Source: Puffinus mauretanicus | Taxonomy: Eukaryota > Chordata > Aves > Procellariiformes > Procellariidae | Assembly: GCA_023333565.1 (NCBI GenBank) | Contig: JAJKFH010003604.1 | Span: 32,613-96,612 of the forward strand | DNA: 64,000 nt | Direction: 5' to 3' | Shown: piece after piece, positions 12,189 through 26,560 of the stretch | Position numbering within the stretch: position 1 is the stretch's first letter | Layout: each line of letters starts with the position of its first letter | The notes under the pieces: generated by a model | What the model was told of the DNA's origin: nothing | The model's database searches: none | What the model saw: only the letters and a program-made list of their open reading frames with translations | Program-made: the position numbers and the translations under genes

Positions 12189-15027
12189 CCTGAAAGACTC
12201 TTGTATACTCATGCTGTTACCTTCTCGTGGTTTGAATTTGAATAAAGCGGAGAGAAAAGGAGTGTGTGTCTTGTCAATATTCCTAGACTGAGTGGTAACC
12301 TTTTTCCTTTGTTTTGTTGGTTAAAAAACCCTCAAAATAAGCAAAAGAGCAGGTGCCTTTGGGAATTGTGCCCTGGCTGTATTCACCAGGTCACATTTTT
12401 CCCCCTCCATTAGTCTGTAAATTCCTCAGATCAACCTCTGTAGAGCTCGCAAGGTAAAAAAAGTGTCAGACCTTGAAGAGAAGATAAGGGTTGGAAACAT
12501 TGATAATGTCCGGAATAGGGGAGGTTTATGGCAATGATTTTGATGGTAGAGGAAATAAAAATTTTGAAGCCTCATGTTGATGATGCAGAATTCTCCACAA
12601 TTTGGGACAGTCTCTCTTTTTTAGGGAGATACTATTTATGCTGATATTTAAATTTCAAAGCATACTGCATGTTACAGGGATGTCTTTTGATCTACGTACA
12701 GAGTATCTGAAACTTTGAATGCAAATGTCACACTCCTTGTTGTTACTAAATTAACAAGAAAGAATGAACACAAAAGCAATTAGCATCTTCATGTTCCCAG
12801 TCTAAATTCAGCTTTCCAGAGGAACTGCTTTGCATAAACAATATGAATCAAAACTTCTTCCCATGTGCAGAAGAAGAGCTGTCAGTTAAATCAAAAGACA
12901 ACACTGTCTTTGAGGATAATGTAGTGAAATATAAGCAGCTGAAAATACGTTTAGGACTTTTGTGAAAGAAAATAAAATTCTTACTTGCCTACTTGCAAAA
13001 AAGTGAAAAAAGACCCCAAAAAACCAAAAGGCAAACAAAACTGAGAACTCCTTATACCTCACCTTGATACAATCTATTTTTTGGGGTATCTTGGGAGTTC
13101 TGGGTATGCTCTGTAATCTGGTCATGCAAACGTTTCTCATCTTCCAGCTTTGTTATGGACTTTTGGTCTACCTGGATGCATAAGAAACTTGCCAATTAAT
13201 TTTCCTTCTCGGGGTTACAGTCTGTCTTTCAGACTTCCTTGTGATCACACGCACCTAGTCTGAATTGAATTTACAAGGACAAAGAATTGAAGCTATTTAC
13301 TTCCTCCCTAGAGACCTCACATACAGTGAGGCTGATTTTCTTTAATCAAAACCAGGCCTCATGAATTTAAGCAAATACTGTGATTTCAAAAGTGGATGCT
13401 GCGTTGTCCAGAAGAAAAACATGAGTGAAACACTAGACTGTGTTCAGTCTGTCTTTGGGCCACAAGATGCAAAATATGAGTTCAGGAAAAGGGGGGGGTG
13501 GGCTGTGAGCAGTCACAAGGTCAAGTTTGTTAAACAGAATTTAATTAACTTATTTATGGATGTTCTTTTGTAAGCCAGTTCCTCTAAGAAAGGAACGTGT
13601 TGAGAAAGCTGTACCAACCGCAAGCAAAATCACTTGTCGTTTAAAGAAGTAGAGAAGAGCACTTCCTTGCAAGTGCGGTGGAGGTAGAGCAGAGTCGTGT
13701 TGCCTCTCTAAGGAAAATCCCTCATCACTCAACAAATTGTCCATCGCAACTCGTCCTGGAACTCTGGAAAAAATGAACTGTACATTTTCTCCCATTAAGT
13801 GGATGAGTGGGACTAATAGTGTTTGTACTGTGGAAAGGAAAAGCATTACTGAACCTCTGGAAATAACTCCTCCAGTACAATATTCTGTGGTCCCAGGCAA
13901 TAATCTTGTCATATTGGAGTGAATGTATAATCATATGTAATAAAGCCAGACAACTTAGTGCTGATATAAAGACATAGCACTACCTAACAGTTGCTTTCTG
14001 TAGCTATCAGTATATAAATGGTTTTCTTAGTATATATAAATTACTTCAAAAATAAAAAGGGATTTTACAATAATGTGTTGATTGACCAATTAATAAAATT
14101 CCTGTTTCAAGTCCAGCAGTAGCTTAACTTGAGTTCTTCTAGGAAGCAGTGAATGTTTCAGCTTCTCGAGCCATGTAAAGTTGGATTTCCAACAAAATTT
14201 ACAAAATTGCCTTTTTTTCATTCAAAAGTGTTCTTGGTGGTTTTTTTCCTGACTTGTGATGGATTTGTTGTGTATATTTATTGCATGAACAGCTGTGGAA
14301 ACATATAGCAAGTTCAGATGTACTTTGCCCGTAGTAGCTATTTGGGTGAAATGGGCAGAACTGCTTAACATATTTAACAAGCTATTGGAGAGGCTTCAAC
14401 ATGGTGCAAGGCATGTTTGCAGCGTGATGTGCTGTGAACTCTTGCACGTGGGGGTTGTGTGCGTGCGCCAGCAGCGGAGCTGTCTCATTTACTAGGGATA
14501 CTTGAAGAGTAATGATAATTCATGATGTAAAGTAGAAACCATTCAAGGTAATGTTACACATCGTGATCATCAGTATCCCTCATCTCTTGTCTTATTTATG
14601 TGCTTTTACTGCACTTTCCCCTCCCAAAATAACAGGTAACCTTGGTGTCCAACCAAGTGCCAGTGGCGTAACATTTGTCATCCATGTGATTCGTACTGGT
14701 GGGTCTCGTATGTTGTTGGCTTTTGCAGAAATGTTTGGTGGTTTTGTGGTGTGGAACAAACTGTTTTATAGTGCCTGAGCAGTGGCCAACAGATTTGTTT
14801 CAACTTTAACCAGAGCCTGATTCAAACCAATTACCCCAGAGAACGAATCCTGGCACCTTGCGTCGGTGCGATAGACGTCAAGAACAGATGCGGGCAGCTC
14901 TGCAGCTTCAGAGCTAATATTGTTGCTTTCTTGTGCAGCACTACTGTTGCTGTAGTTCGTCGTGCCTGCTGAATGGAGGAAAGGTGAGGACTAACTACTT
15001 ACCTAAGATTAGAGGAAACATTTTCAA

Positions 15028-15091
15028 GAGAAGCACTCAAAATGTGATTCACCTCCAGCTTGTTTGCCTCTCATAATTTTGAGTGCTCTTC
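15028..15091. repeat. Inverted repeat with hairpin potential
   Basis: AGCACTCAAAAT at 15032-15043 is matched exactly by its reverse complement at 15076-15087. Pairing extends outward to 15028/15091 with one mismatch and one G-T pair, giving a 16-position stem around a 32-base loop. It could be a chance palindrome, the scar of a small MITE, or a weak pre-miRNA-like fold. No terminal duplications are visible. Confidence 0.6.
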
Positions 15092-18000
15092 ATTAACTGA
15101 ATGTTGTGTGCTATTTTTCCTGTGTAGACCTCTAGGGAAAATTTAACTTAACTAAGAGAAACATGTTAATAGAAATTAAATACTTTTTTTTTTCCCCCTG
15201 GATGACATGCTGTCTGCCAATAGCACAGGGGTATTAAGTGTTTCCAAATTCTAACTGTTGATTTTTTTTTTTCTTTAGCAGATGGCTAAAGAACAGCTTT
15301 TCAAGCTGTTTTCAGAAGTTGAGCCCGTGTTCTCTCCAGAGTAGATTATACAGCGGTGGCTTTAACTTTTAATCAACTGATAGCTTGTTCTTGCTTTTTG
15401 CTCCACCTCTGGCACTTCGGTACTTGCAAGTTTGACAGTGTTTTGGTGGGACTTCACACACATATTAGTTTTGTGCGGTCAATAGTCTCTTAGCTGTGTT
15501 AAGTTACCCACAATATTGCCAGCTTTCACAGTATCACTGGACATGTTCCTTGCTGTCTTTTGCTTGCTTGCTCTCCCTAGCTCAGGTGATGTACAATGTA
15601 AGAATTTGCTTGGAAAATATGAACCAAACTCCAAAGTTTATCAAGAAATCCATATTGCAGAAATAAAACATCTGTAGTCTTATTACGTGTCTGTCTCATG
15701 ATGTACTAAAGACATTTATCATTCTGTTTTGATAGTTACTACATCTTAGTTGCTCAGTGATGTCATGAGCAACTAATGTTCTCATCTTTTTTTCTGTCAT
15801 TCTGGGGAATGTGAGCTAAGGGAAACTGATGCTAACATACTAAAAAAACTTTGTAAGGACTTTTTTTAATGTCCGAATGCTTACTGATTTTTCTACTCTA
15901 TTGGACTGATCCACAGAAATTATGATTCTAAGTATAAAAAGCAACATATAACTGAAGCTATATATAGCACTGCCATTGGTATTGTGTGCCACTTAGTTAT
16001 GAGAGCAAGGAGAGAGTAATGTTTGCCCAAGTTTGCTGAAGCTATGCCTTCACTTAGAGCAGGGAAAGTTGAAAATGATCAGTTCTCTCACTGCACTAAG
16101 ATGACAGAGTTTGAGTGAAATGGGAGAAAGTTCCTCCTGGAACTACCCGTGTAAGTGAACTTCAGATGCTGGTGGTGCATGTGAGCCTCCTAAGAGAGGC
16201 TGGGAAGGAAATAGCTTGTCAGATGGAGGAGAAGAGCCTGCCAGAATGGCCCTACAGGTCTTCAGTATTTCAGCTCTGGATCCCTATTTCCAGTTGTGAG
16301 GCATGGATCGCCCAGAAAGCTAAAAACCCTTCTTCTCTTTGTAATATACCCATTAAAATGTACACTGGTAGTGTCAGCAGTTCCCACTGATCTGCCATTG
16401 CAATAGCCTGCACCAGCCCCGTCCTGCCTGTTTGAGGAAAGGCTGGAGTTTGAGCAAGGATGAGTGTCATGCCCAAAGCCTCTTGCTTTTGGCAGCTGTT
16501 CTCATCCAGGCCAGAGCAGATGGCGTTATGAACCTTGAAGATTCATGGTGCTGAAGAAGGACGTTGTCGTTTCTGTTCTTTATTGTGTTAAACTGAGAGC
16601 TCAAACTGAGGTACCTGGGGAGACCCAAGAAGTAGAGCAGGAAGAAAGAGAAATCTTTTATCTGGTCATGAGGATGCTGAGCAACAAACAGTCTCCCTGG
16701 TATACCTTGGCATCTGAGACAAAGTAAAATTTTTGTATTTTGATGATTTCTCCTCAAAGTGAAACAAAATTTCTTTTTCTCAAGAGCCTCAACAAGAGTT
16801 TTGCCTCATGAATTTCTTTTCTCTTTAAATCCAACTGAAGTTGTGGAGCAACTGAAGCGCTTAAAACAGGGCTTGTTTCGGAACCGCTCAGTAGCTTAAA
16901 GTAGAAAACCTTGTGGGATCAGGATTGAAAAGGAGGGGGATAATGTGTATTTCCCCCAGGTGTGGGTGAAAATAGTGGGATGGAACGTTTTCTGTGGAAC
17001 ACCAATCTCTTTTGGGGGGACAGATATGAAATACAGCTGTTGGAGTGCCTGCTTGTTCCCCTAGTGATTATCTGAGAAACAAATTTTTAATATCCATAAC
17101 CATGTGTGACTCTGGGACGAGACTGTAATCTTTTCTCTGAAGTATAGGGGCTTTATTATTATTGTTTTATATTAATGGCTTGTGTTCTCTTTCAAGTGTA
17201 GATTTTTTTTTTTTTTTTTTACTTTTGACGATGTGTGGTTTACGTTCGTGTACACTTGCTGGCTAGAAGCTGTTTGGGTAGTTCAAAAAAGTGTGAGAAG
17301 GAGGAAGTCCTCTGGCTTCTCTCTGGTTTCTGGAGCAGTGCAGAGGAGAAGGAAAAGAAATATTCTTATTATTATAGTTTTTAACATTGAACAGCTGCCT
17401 TTTAAATTATTATTATTTATTTATTCTTACATGTGCATTCTGGCGTGACTCGCAAGTGAGATAGAGTTCATGGGATTCATCCTGTTCCCTCAGGGACATT
17501 TGTCCGCATCAGAGAAACATCACACATTGTGACAGCATTGGCAACCTGTCTTCCACAGAGGCTCAGCGCTGGAACTGATGGGTAATCGTAGATCAGGAGT
17601 GAGGCATATTGGCAAAGCTTTCGCATGCTTACGCAGCACCTGCCTTTACTGTGCCTTGATCTGTCCCAGGCCCTTAGTCACAATAGCAGTATAGGAACCA
17701 AATTCACACTCTGCTTGGCCTGAGGGAGAAAAGAATTGAGTAATTAATTGCATAGTGCTTGTAAATTTAGCTACAAAACTCCACTGGTGACTTCCAGAGT
17801 TAAATCTGTAAGCACCTAACATGCAACGTGAGTGCCCTGATGAAGACGCTGTAAGGATAGCTTAAAAAGCACAGCCAAGATTAAGTTTCTAAATGGCACC
17901 TAGGAATCCGTTTCCTCCTTACCTTAATATGTCAACGTGCTAATGAAATAGTGTTGTAGAGGACAGTGTAGATACCAGTGTAGATACACATAGTACAGTA

Positions 18001-21000
18001 TATGACTTCTCTGAAAGACAGGCTACCCTTGCAGTAAATGGTCATTTGAATTGTTGTATTTTCCAACCAGACCTACGTTTCAGAAGAACTTATGATATTG
18101 GCAGTCAGCAAACTGGCAGGTGAGGAGTGAAGAAGGCTATGATCAGTATTCTGGTATTCAAATTGCTTGTGCAAAACAGGCTTCTATTCATGAAGCCTTT
18201 TGGAAGAAAAGTCTCAAACTTGTGGAGGGTTTTTTATGTCATTGCAAAATACTAAGCCTGTTTTTCCTTTTTAGAGAATCTTGCTAAAGGCTGTCTTCAC
18301 TCTGGTTTGCAGCTTCATTCAGTCACATTCTGTTTTTGCTCTTTTAAAGGTTTGGTTTCACTGCAGTATAACTTTCAGCATCTGTAAGAACTCTCTGTGG
18401 ATCGTTGAACAATAGGGGGGAACGAAACCATTGCCAGCTCCATACGAACTGAATCCTGTACTTTAAAATCTTCTGGGCCTTAATGCATCCATCTAACTTC
18501 GAGGTCCTGATTGATCAGTGCTGGGAATAGGATCAAATTCCAGATGGTTGTGATGTGCCAGGTCACGATTAAACTGTCTCGTTTGGGAAGGGGGAAGGAA
18601 AAGGAGAATAAATCCATATTTTGCAATTCCTTAAAAAGGCAGGAATCCCGTAACTCTACAGGTGTGGAATAATTTTGGCCACTTATTCCTTAGTGCCTCA
18701 GAGCTTTTCTACGCTGAAGTCAGCGAGGAATGGCCTTATGGGATCAAGCTGTTAGAGAAGTTGGGGTATGGCGCTACTTACGATTTTTGTGTATGAAAAC
18801 CAAAGTATTCAAAGCTGGTTTAGCAAAATTCTGAACTCTTGTCCAAGCTGTGTCCTTGCAAACTGTGCGGTAATATTGCAAATAAATTTTTGTGTGTAAC
18901 TTAGAAAGCAGAAAGATTGCATTTTGTTTTGTGTGATTAGATGAGGAATCCCTTAGTTAGAGAAAAGGCCTGTTCTAAATGAATCCCTCTCAAATAAATT
19001 AATTGCGTTAAGGTCTTGAGTATGTTATCTCAAAAACGTTTCTTCAACAAATGCTTTTTTTCTAAAATACTGAAGTTTGGAGTTATTAGATATGTTAAAT
19101 GCAGGTGCTGTGTAGTGAAACTTTAGGTCAGCTTAAAATAATGCATTTGTTTGAATTTCTCCAAATGCATAAAACTTCTAAAGATGGAATTGCAGATCAG
19201 AATTTGAATGTACTATGATGTTTTGGTACGGAGAGGTGGTGTAAATGACTGAATTCACCAGCAAAAATAGAGCAAGTTTGTAGGTTTCTAAATTACACTT
19301 AATTATAAAGATGGTCATTTCTTGTATCAAGTAACAGAAAATAGGAAAAGCTATTATAAAGAAAATGAAGAAAAATTGTTTTCCTTTATATTGATAGGAT
19401 TAATTCTGAAGTTAATTTTAAAATCTATGGTCTTCCTTTTTCAATCATATCGCAAACTGCTATTTTGAAAGCTGCTGATGGAATTGCTAAAACGAGCGTG
19501 GATATTCTGCTATTATAATGTCTGTTCCTTAATTTCTTTCATTGGAATATTTAACGTAACTTGCTACTTGCTTATCATAGATAATGTTACAATTAATTGC
19601 CACCTCTGTTCTATGTCTTTTCTCCCACCTCAACTTTGCTTAACTTTCTGGTTTAAAGATTCATGAAAATAAATCTCTCCTGAAGCTTCAAAATAATTAG
19701 TCTTTTGACTTTAATGGTAGACCTTGAGAAAGGGACTTAGATGGGCTTTCCCTGAAGTTTAAATTCTCCTCCATCCTTTACAGCAGAATAGTATGATGTT
19801 GCACATAAGCAACCAGAAAAACACATCTTTTTGCCCCATTACATTCAAAACTGCTCCTTAAGGAGAAGCTATTAAAAACAAATTGCATTTAAAAAAACAA
19901 CTTTGTTTTTCAAGAAAAAAGAATGTGCTCCAAAATCTGAACTGTTAGTGACATTTATATTTTTTTCTTAATTCTTATCTATGACTGAAATGAGGACTGA
20001 ATGCATGTTTAACATATTATACATATGGCATGTATTAGGCATATATAGTACTGTGAGAGAAAGGTGGTTTTTTTTTTTTTCCTCCTTCTTGGGAGAAAAT
20101 TTCCTGAAAGATTCAATGCACTATATGAGTAATCACTCTTAGACATAGTCTAAGGCATTTTTTAAAATTATTAACTTGAACCAATAGGAATATAGATCTG
20201 CATTTAAATGTTACAATCTCTAGAGCATTCATTGTAGTTAAGTTAAAATAAGTAATATATGAAATATGCCAGTTAATAAATAGTTAATGTACAGGTGTTA
20301 TTTTAGAAGAGGCCCCATTGCATTGTTCTGTTTGGCAAGGTTATTCCCTTTCCAATTCATCTATCTGTAAACAACACTCAAATATGAAAGCACTGATTTA
20401 TTTTAACATGCTGAACTGCTGTGCCTGACCTATATTATTCTGGAACATCTGTTGCCCTAAATTTTTAGGTTTTGAAGTAGTCTAAAGCCTACAATATTTA
20501 GTCAGGTCTTGTATTGGCTTTGTCTGAAATTCCTCTTTGATGTTCATTTTGCTTGAATGATGACTTCAGATTTGACTCTTAAAAACAAGTCAGTCTTTCA
20601 TTGTCCCAAGGTTTCAGTCCATTTCCCGCCTCCCCTTGTGAATTCAGAGTTTTAGAATTATCTCAGCGTTTTGGCCCGTTCCTCTTGGGCACTCGGCTCT
20701 GGCTCTGTTCATGTGTATCCTTCTACTGTCTTTGGAACAGTGACCACCTGTTTACTCTTACTAGTGCTCTCATTATATTTTCAGGAGTCTCCTCATTTAG
20801 TCACTTGGATATTTTGAAAAACGTACTGAGCAATAATTCCTGAAGCCTCCAAAAATGTGGAAGTACTTTAAAAAAGCATCCTTTTAATTCCTTTTAACCT
20901 AAAATCATGTTTTCCCATTTGTTTATAAATGTGTGGCTTACAGGATTAGCAAGGCAATGTATACCTCCTTAAATAAAATAATGACGTGGTGGCTTGCTAT

Positions 21001-24000
21001 TTAGTCATTGCGTTTCAGCAAAGTTCCTTAGTCGATTAGGAAGATTTGAGTCCTGAGAACTGTTTTCTTTCTCTAGTTAACACGTGGATGATAATTTTTA
21101 TTCTGATATGTTTTATAATAATCAATATAAAACACAGGAATATGACAGGATTCATAATCCCTTTTGGATGTCATTTGGTTTCCCAACTTTTTTTTTTTTT
21201 TTGCTGCCCTGCGTTCCTCTGCCCTTCACTGGTCCAGCTCTCCCCTTGGTCTCCTGCCGCCTCAGCTCCCGTCTCCTCCTCTGTGTGTAAACCTGTTTTT
21301 TGCCCTCCGAATCTCCCCAGCATACACTCATTTCCCATTGCCGTTTCCTGCCTGTGCTATGCATTATATTGAGGTTTGACCCGTTGGGCTTAGAGTAGTT
21401 TGACTTGATGCCAGGGAAGCCATGAGAAGCGACCGTCTCGCTGGCTGCTGACAGCTCGTTCCTGAGCGACGCAGCTGCAGGTAAATTTGGTTCTCTGGTG
21501 AGAGCAACCCTTTTTTTTCTCTTTTTTCCATTGGGAGATTTGACCTTTTTGAAAAAGGACAAACATCTCATCAAAGTTTAAGGAAGATGCGAAGTTTATA
21601 CAATGCCCTGATTGTAACAGCTTAACAAAACCAGACAGTGGTCTGTTTACCCCACTCCTAGATGAAATTTGAAAAGGAAAAAGAAGTCCACCGACAACAG
21701 AGGTCCAATATATAAGTAACATCTAAGCTAGTGTTCTGGGCTCCCTTCAAAGCCAGTGGAGGAAAATAGGACTCTGGGCATGAGTCACTTAAAGCCGATG
21801 TTGAAAATGATCGGATGAGTGCTTATTTCTCAAAGGTAGACATCTAAAGTTTGGAGTGTGTTATCTCACTGGAGAATCCCTTCAGGGATGTGGAGCGTTT
21901 ACTCTGGAGCAACAATCAATAGTGATTTTGTTTTTGAGAAACAAACCTTCTGATCTTTAATTACTGCCTTTTTTTTTTTTTTTAAGCATTAATCCATGTA
22001 ATAAAACAAATCAGAGTGGCTGAATAGGTACAATTGATTCTCTTCCAGACATGTTTCTGTATATTTTCTATCCTCTCTGTGATGGGAAGTGTGGAATTTT
22101 GTGAGGGAATGTTTGTGCTTTCTTACTGCTCGGCTAATTGGGCCCTTATATACAACATACACATTTTTGGCTGCAAGTGGTGTGGACTTGGCCTCTGTTT
22201 ATTTGTGTTTATTCAGAAAATTGTAACTGCTAATTAGCGATCATGTCACACTGACAACAGAGCCATTTAATTTTGTTCTTCCCTTTGGAAGGGGGAGGGA
22301 GTGAGAGGGAGGAGGAGGGTTTAGAGATTTTAGCATAACTTACTGTCTACACAGATGAGAAGCTTTGCTGCCCTGTAGCTTGTGTATTGTCCCATAGAGT
22401 TTTGGTAGCTTGACCTGCTCTTCAGTCTGTTGACCCTTGTCTTTCTGCTCAAGCTTGTGCCTGTCTGATGCTAATTAGAGAGCTGTTTTCAGCTGCGTCC
22501 TCCTGAAAGCAGGATCTTGTCCAAAGACCGCATTGGTGGTCCCAAACAGGGCGATGCAACGCATTTTCCCAGTTGCCCTAACTGCCTGCACTCTGAGCAT
22601 TTACCATACGGGACGCATTATGTAGTTATTAAGCGATGAGGTTAAGATACCAAGTGCTCTAACACTGTAGCGTTGCCGTGCTCTCCGACTAGCTAGATAA
22701 CACATTCATAAAGGAGTACGCTGGTGTCCTGCCTGTCTGCGGTCAAATTCTGTTTTAATTCTTTTAAACGTAGCTGTTGATTCAAAACACTGAGAGTGCT
22801 AGATAAAAGACTATTATATTGGAGATTCAAATAGTGCAAGAGTTTTTGTGTGCTGGGCTGCCTTTGCATTCCTCCTAAAAGTAGTACAGAGGAACTATTA
22901 GGCATTTAGTGTCAGGGCTTCACAGAATAACTTGACTATTTTGTAGCAGCTGGATGAATAGAGCCAAAAACAATGTATAAATTACCCCTGAATGATCTGT
23001 TTCTATTCTTTCTTTGTCATGGAAGACTTGGTTAAAATTGTGAATCTTGCCAATAGAATTTTTGGTTTCTGAATAATTACTATAACGTTGTTATGTTGCA
23101 CCAATCCACTAGACTATCCCATAAATATATTGTCAAATACTTTCATAGAAAATGGACTTGCCCAAGTCCATCTCAGTAAGATAAGTATAGTCTTTACAAG
23201 TATGTCCTGAGATAGCTAGGGTGGCTTGGAAAGCATATGAACTGAAACTTCTGTTTATAGTTTTCTGGCTTTTTCATTGTGTCACAATTTCATAATAATT
23301 TGAGGAAGGTCAGTGATGATGGCATTGTTCAGAAACTGCAGATGCTTTGTTTTTTTTCTGTGAGTTATTTTTGGTTTTTTTTTTGTTTGTTTTTATTGTT
23401 CACGGTCAGTGTTAGGAATGATGGGATAAAGTTTGCTTATTAGTTCCATTATAAATTGAGAACCACTTTTAAAATCCAAGCTACTTTTCAGTTAGGAAAG
23501 GCACAAAAATTAGTTTCTGTTATCTTGAAGATTGCATTATGTATTCATCAAATGAATAATTCCAGAATACTAACTCAAAACCAGCAGAAACTGAGTTTTC
23601 CACGCTTATTTACAGGTGTGTAAAGTTTACTCCATCAAGGAAATACAGTCTGCAAAAAGTTGAAAAATGTTACAAGTTTTACTTCCAGAAATTTTTGTTA
23701 GTGAGACCTCAGTGCTTTTTTTGAGTGAAGTTTGTGAGCGAAGAGGACTGTGCACAGTCCCTTTTTAATTGGGAGCTGTGGGCCTTATTATTTGGAACTG
23801 ATTAGACAATGCTAAAAGATCCAGTCAGCTAAGATGGAAAATTTACTTTCTTGCTGAATATTTTTAAAAATTACAAATAGCAACCTAGAATGCAGCAGGC
23901 TAAGGGTGATTATTATTGTGTTAAAAGTTTGTTGGTACATTTGAATATTTAGAGAAGTACTATAATGAGTAGATTGCTAATGGGTTGGAAAAAATCTCCT

Positions 24001-25839
24001 AGTTTTGAGTCATCTTGTTTGTTCATCAGATTGAAAAATTACTACATAGAAGAAAAATTATAGGAGTAAAAGCTTTTTAGCGCGTGTATCTGTGGTCTGT
24101 AATGTAGGAACGTGGATTTCATGTGTGTGTGCATTTTGTTTCCAGTATCTTTGCTGTGAGTGATTACTGCTGAGCTTTCTGTGATCCTATCACAGCCCCA
24201 AATTGCTCTTAAACAGGAAACTTTGTCCGATTGTTTTTAAAAAAGAGTGCTTTGGCTGATGTATTTGGCATGTACCTTGTCTGTGACTATAGTTATAAGA
24301 TATCTTATTATTAAGCGAACAAGAGGAAAAACACTAATATAGAAAAATGTCATGACACATAAGGTCTCTTCAGGTGTTTTTAATCACAGCGTTGCTTTCC
24401 TCTTCCTAAAACAGCATGGAGGTTTTCACCCCTTCATCACTCTCTGGTTTACAGATATCTTCCTGAATGTTACTTCGCTTCCAAACAGCTTCATTTTTAC
24501 TCTATTAAAGAAAAAAGCAGAGCTAGACTCCTCTTTGCTTAGAACCCGTCACTCTCTGAACTTGGCTTTCTATTACCTGAACATGTTTATAAAACATAAA
24601 ATGCTTTTTAATGTTGATTTCAAAACTAGTATGCTGATGCCATTTGATGTAAGGGCTAGCTTAATAGTTCGTTTAAAAATTTTGTGTTCTACTTATGTGG
24701 GAAATATACTCAAATATTCCTCTAAAAGTGAGCAAAACTCTGTAAAGACTAGTGTGAAAATCTCTGGTTTTATGAGCTAAATATAAAGTCAGACTACCTA
24801 GAGGTTGTTTAAAAAAACCTGGAACTTGAGTACTGATAGCCTTTGTAATTTTATTTTACTGCAACTGTGGATGTTGTTCTTATCTATGTTGCTAATATTT
24901 TATAGTCTTACTAAACTATTTGAGTCAATATCCTCCAAGAGATAATTCCACCTACTCCATTTTCTCGCTTCTGCTATGAAAGCTCTTTTTTTTTTTCTTC
25001 TAAATTGGAGAACTCTCTTCCCCCACTAGTTTTGTGTGAAAGCATTGTTTCATTATTCCTGCTGCATTCTGAATGTTTTATTTATTTATGTATTTCTCCA
25101 GTGGAGTGGGGTTGGAAAAGGTCATTAAATAATTGGGCATTTTCCATCCCCTTTTTCTCACAGTAAATCAGGTCTTAATGCTCAATTACTCTGCAGCTAT
25201 TCAGGCTATTGCAGAGTAGGTATAAAGCACTACATTCTAATTTGGCAGTATTTTAGAATTTCTCAGTTGGCTTTTCTACCGACGCGTCTGCTATTGGTAT
25301 AAATGACTGCATGATGCAAGGCAGAGAAGAGTCAAACTCGAGGTGTAACAGAACCTTTTCTTTAATACTAAATTTCTAGATGTGCATCTTTTGCTACAGT
25401 GCCTGTGTCTTCAAGTTGTCGTTTGCAATGCCTTTTGTATGGCTGTGTTTAAAATGATGAATAAGCCTTTTAAGTTAAGAGGAGTAAATTCTGTGATGAT
25501 AATTATCAGAAACATTTGACTTTTAAACATTTCCCAGGTCGACACTGATTTTCATATTATAGCACTTAAAAAACAGAAAGGCTATCATATGTGGCAGTTT
25601 ATCGTTTTTTAATGCTAGCTCATACAAATTCTAACCCCCAAGCTGTCATTTCTTTAATAATTTTCCCAGCGTTCTTTGATCGTAACCTTTTTTCTGCTTA
25701 ATAAGGATGTATGAATGGTCATACTAGATCAAATTGCTTATCCATCTAGCTTACTATTTTGTTCACAGGAGTGAGTAACAGGTGAGTGGAGGTGTGCATG
25801 AGAGTGGAGGGAAATACAGTGATACTTCCCAGGAACCTT
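15092..25839 (+). other. TMTC2: Intron 1 sequence, mostly unremarkable
   Basis: AT-rich unique sequence with T tracts at 17203-17220, 20068-20080, 21188-21202 and 21969-21983. The segment 21205-21350 is pyrimidine-rich on the + strand and produces chance ORFs in all three frames. A 142-codon frame at 24352-24780 (+) shows no family similarity and is within chance length. Confidence 0.6.
17203..17220. repeat. T18 homopolymer
   Basis: Eighteen uninterrupted T on the + strand. No element body recognised on either side. Confidence 0.9.
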
Positions 25840-26560
25840 AATACCAAAAATCTGCCTTTTGGATCTGCACTGAATACCCATTAGAGCATGTGTTAGAAAC
25901 CTCACTTCGTATTTCACTTTCTACATACCATCGAATGTTTACACATCTCTGTCCTGTGGCTTTTTTGTGGTCTTTTTTTCCAGTTTGAAGGATCTCAATC
26001 TGTTTAGCTGCTCCTTGTAGGAATATGTTCATCTTTTTCCTATCTGTATGATTTCTAATTCCCTTTTTAAGAAAAGGAAAACAAAATTGAGCATGGGGCC
26101 TCAAAATAAATAATTAAATAAATAATTTGGTGCACCCATAAGTCTATAGTATGAGATAATAATTTTTTTGGAAAAAATATCCTTATGTTCTACTTGAACA
26201 TTAAAATAAATGAACATTAAAACTCAGGTTTAAGAATATCCTATAACTCCTGAGATTTTTTTCTTCATGGGCAATAGCTAGGTCAAAGTCCGTTACTTTC
26301 TACGTAGGTATACTCAGGCTATGTTCTGCTTGACTATATACACATCTATAGAATATATTAGGATTTACTAATACTGAATTTTGTCATGTAATTCATTGCC
26401 TGATTGCAAAATAGTTTTCTGCAACTCTTCAAAGTTGGCATTCATTTTTACTATTGGATTAAAACCAGCAAACTTTGTCATTTCATTTTCACTGTTAATC
26501 TCTTCTTCCCCTACTCCCATTTTTCAATAATTTATTAATATGAGGAACAGCAGAGGTGCT
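25840..26560 (-). mobile_element. Decayed CR1/L3-type LINE fragment (reverse-transcriptase region), antisense
   Basis: The + strand text follows, in order, the reverse complement of the C-terminal CR1/L3 ORF2 region. At about 25980-26100 are the remains of the segment before the 'GATGGGGCGACCAGAACTGC'-like box, seen here as gagcatggggcc. At about 26365-26560 is a stretch matching the CR1 segment around the catalytic FADD box: it reads through gaattttgtcatgtaattc and ctgcaactcttc to aaaccagcaaactttgtcat. The FADD box is damaged, and stops and frameshifts are frequent, so the element is dead. Its orientation is opposite to TMTC2. Alignment quality varies and 26110-26270 is unclear; the limits are approximate. 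Confidence 0.6.

Larger units (their letters stand above)
2771..15027 (+). other. TMTC2: Intron 1 sequence, mostly unremarkable
   Basis: AT-rich unique sequence. It includes T tracts near 8143, 8290 and 9783, the C/A patch at 10601, an octamer ATGCAAAT at 10858-10865 and the short tandem repeat at 12161. The open frame 13653-13922 (+) and its minus-strand shadow match no family. No exon, RNA gene or intact repeat was recognised. Confidence 0.6.

Noticed and set aside
13653..13922. Open frame (+) with protein-like composition, and a 120-codon antisense frame over it
   Set aside because: I could not match it to any family. The ATG is internal, and length alone is within chance. A PhyloCSF or tblastn test would be needed before calling an exon.
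21152..21574. 140-codon minus-strand frame and overlapping plus-strand frames near 21.2-21.4 kb, with a donor-like CAG|GTAAAT at 21478
   Set aside because: The frames come from a pyrimidine-rich tract that lacks stops on both strands. The donor-like site has no supported exon. No protein similarity.
24352..24780. 142-codon open frame (+)
   Set aside because: With stop codons at roughly 6-7% in AT-rich DNA, a frame of this size is about what 64 kb in six frames gives by chance. No domain, signal or family similarity was seen, and no splice context stands out.
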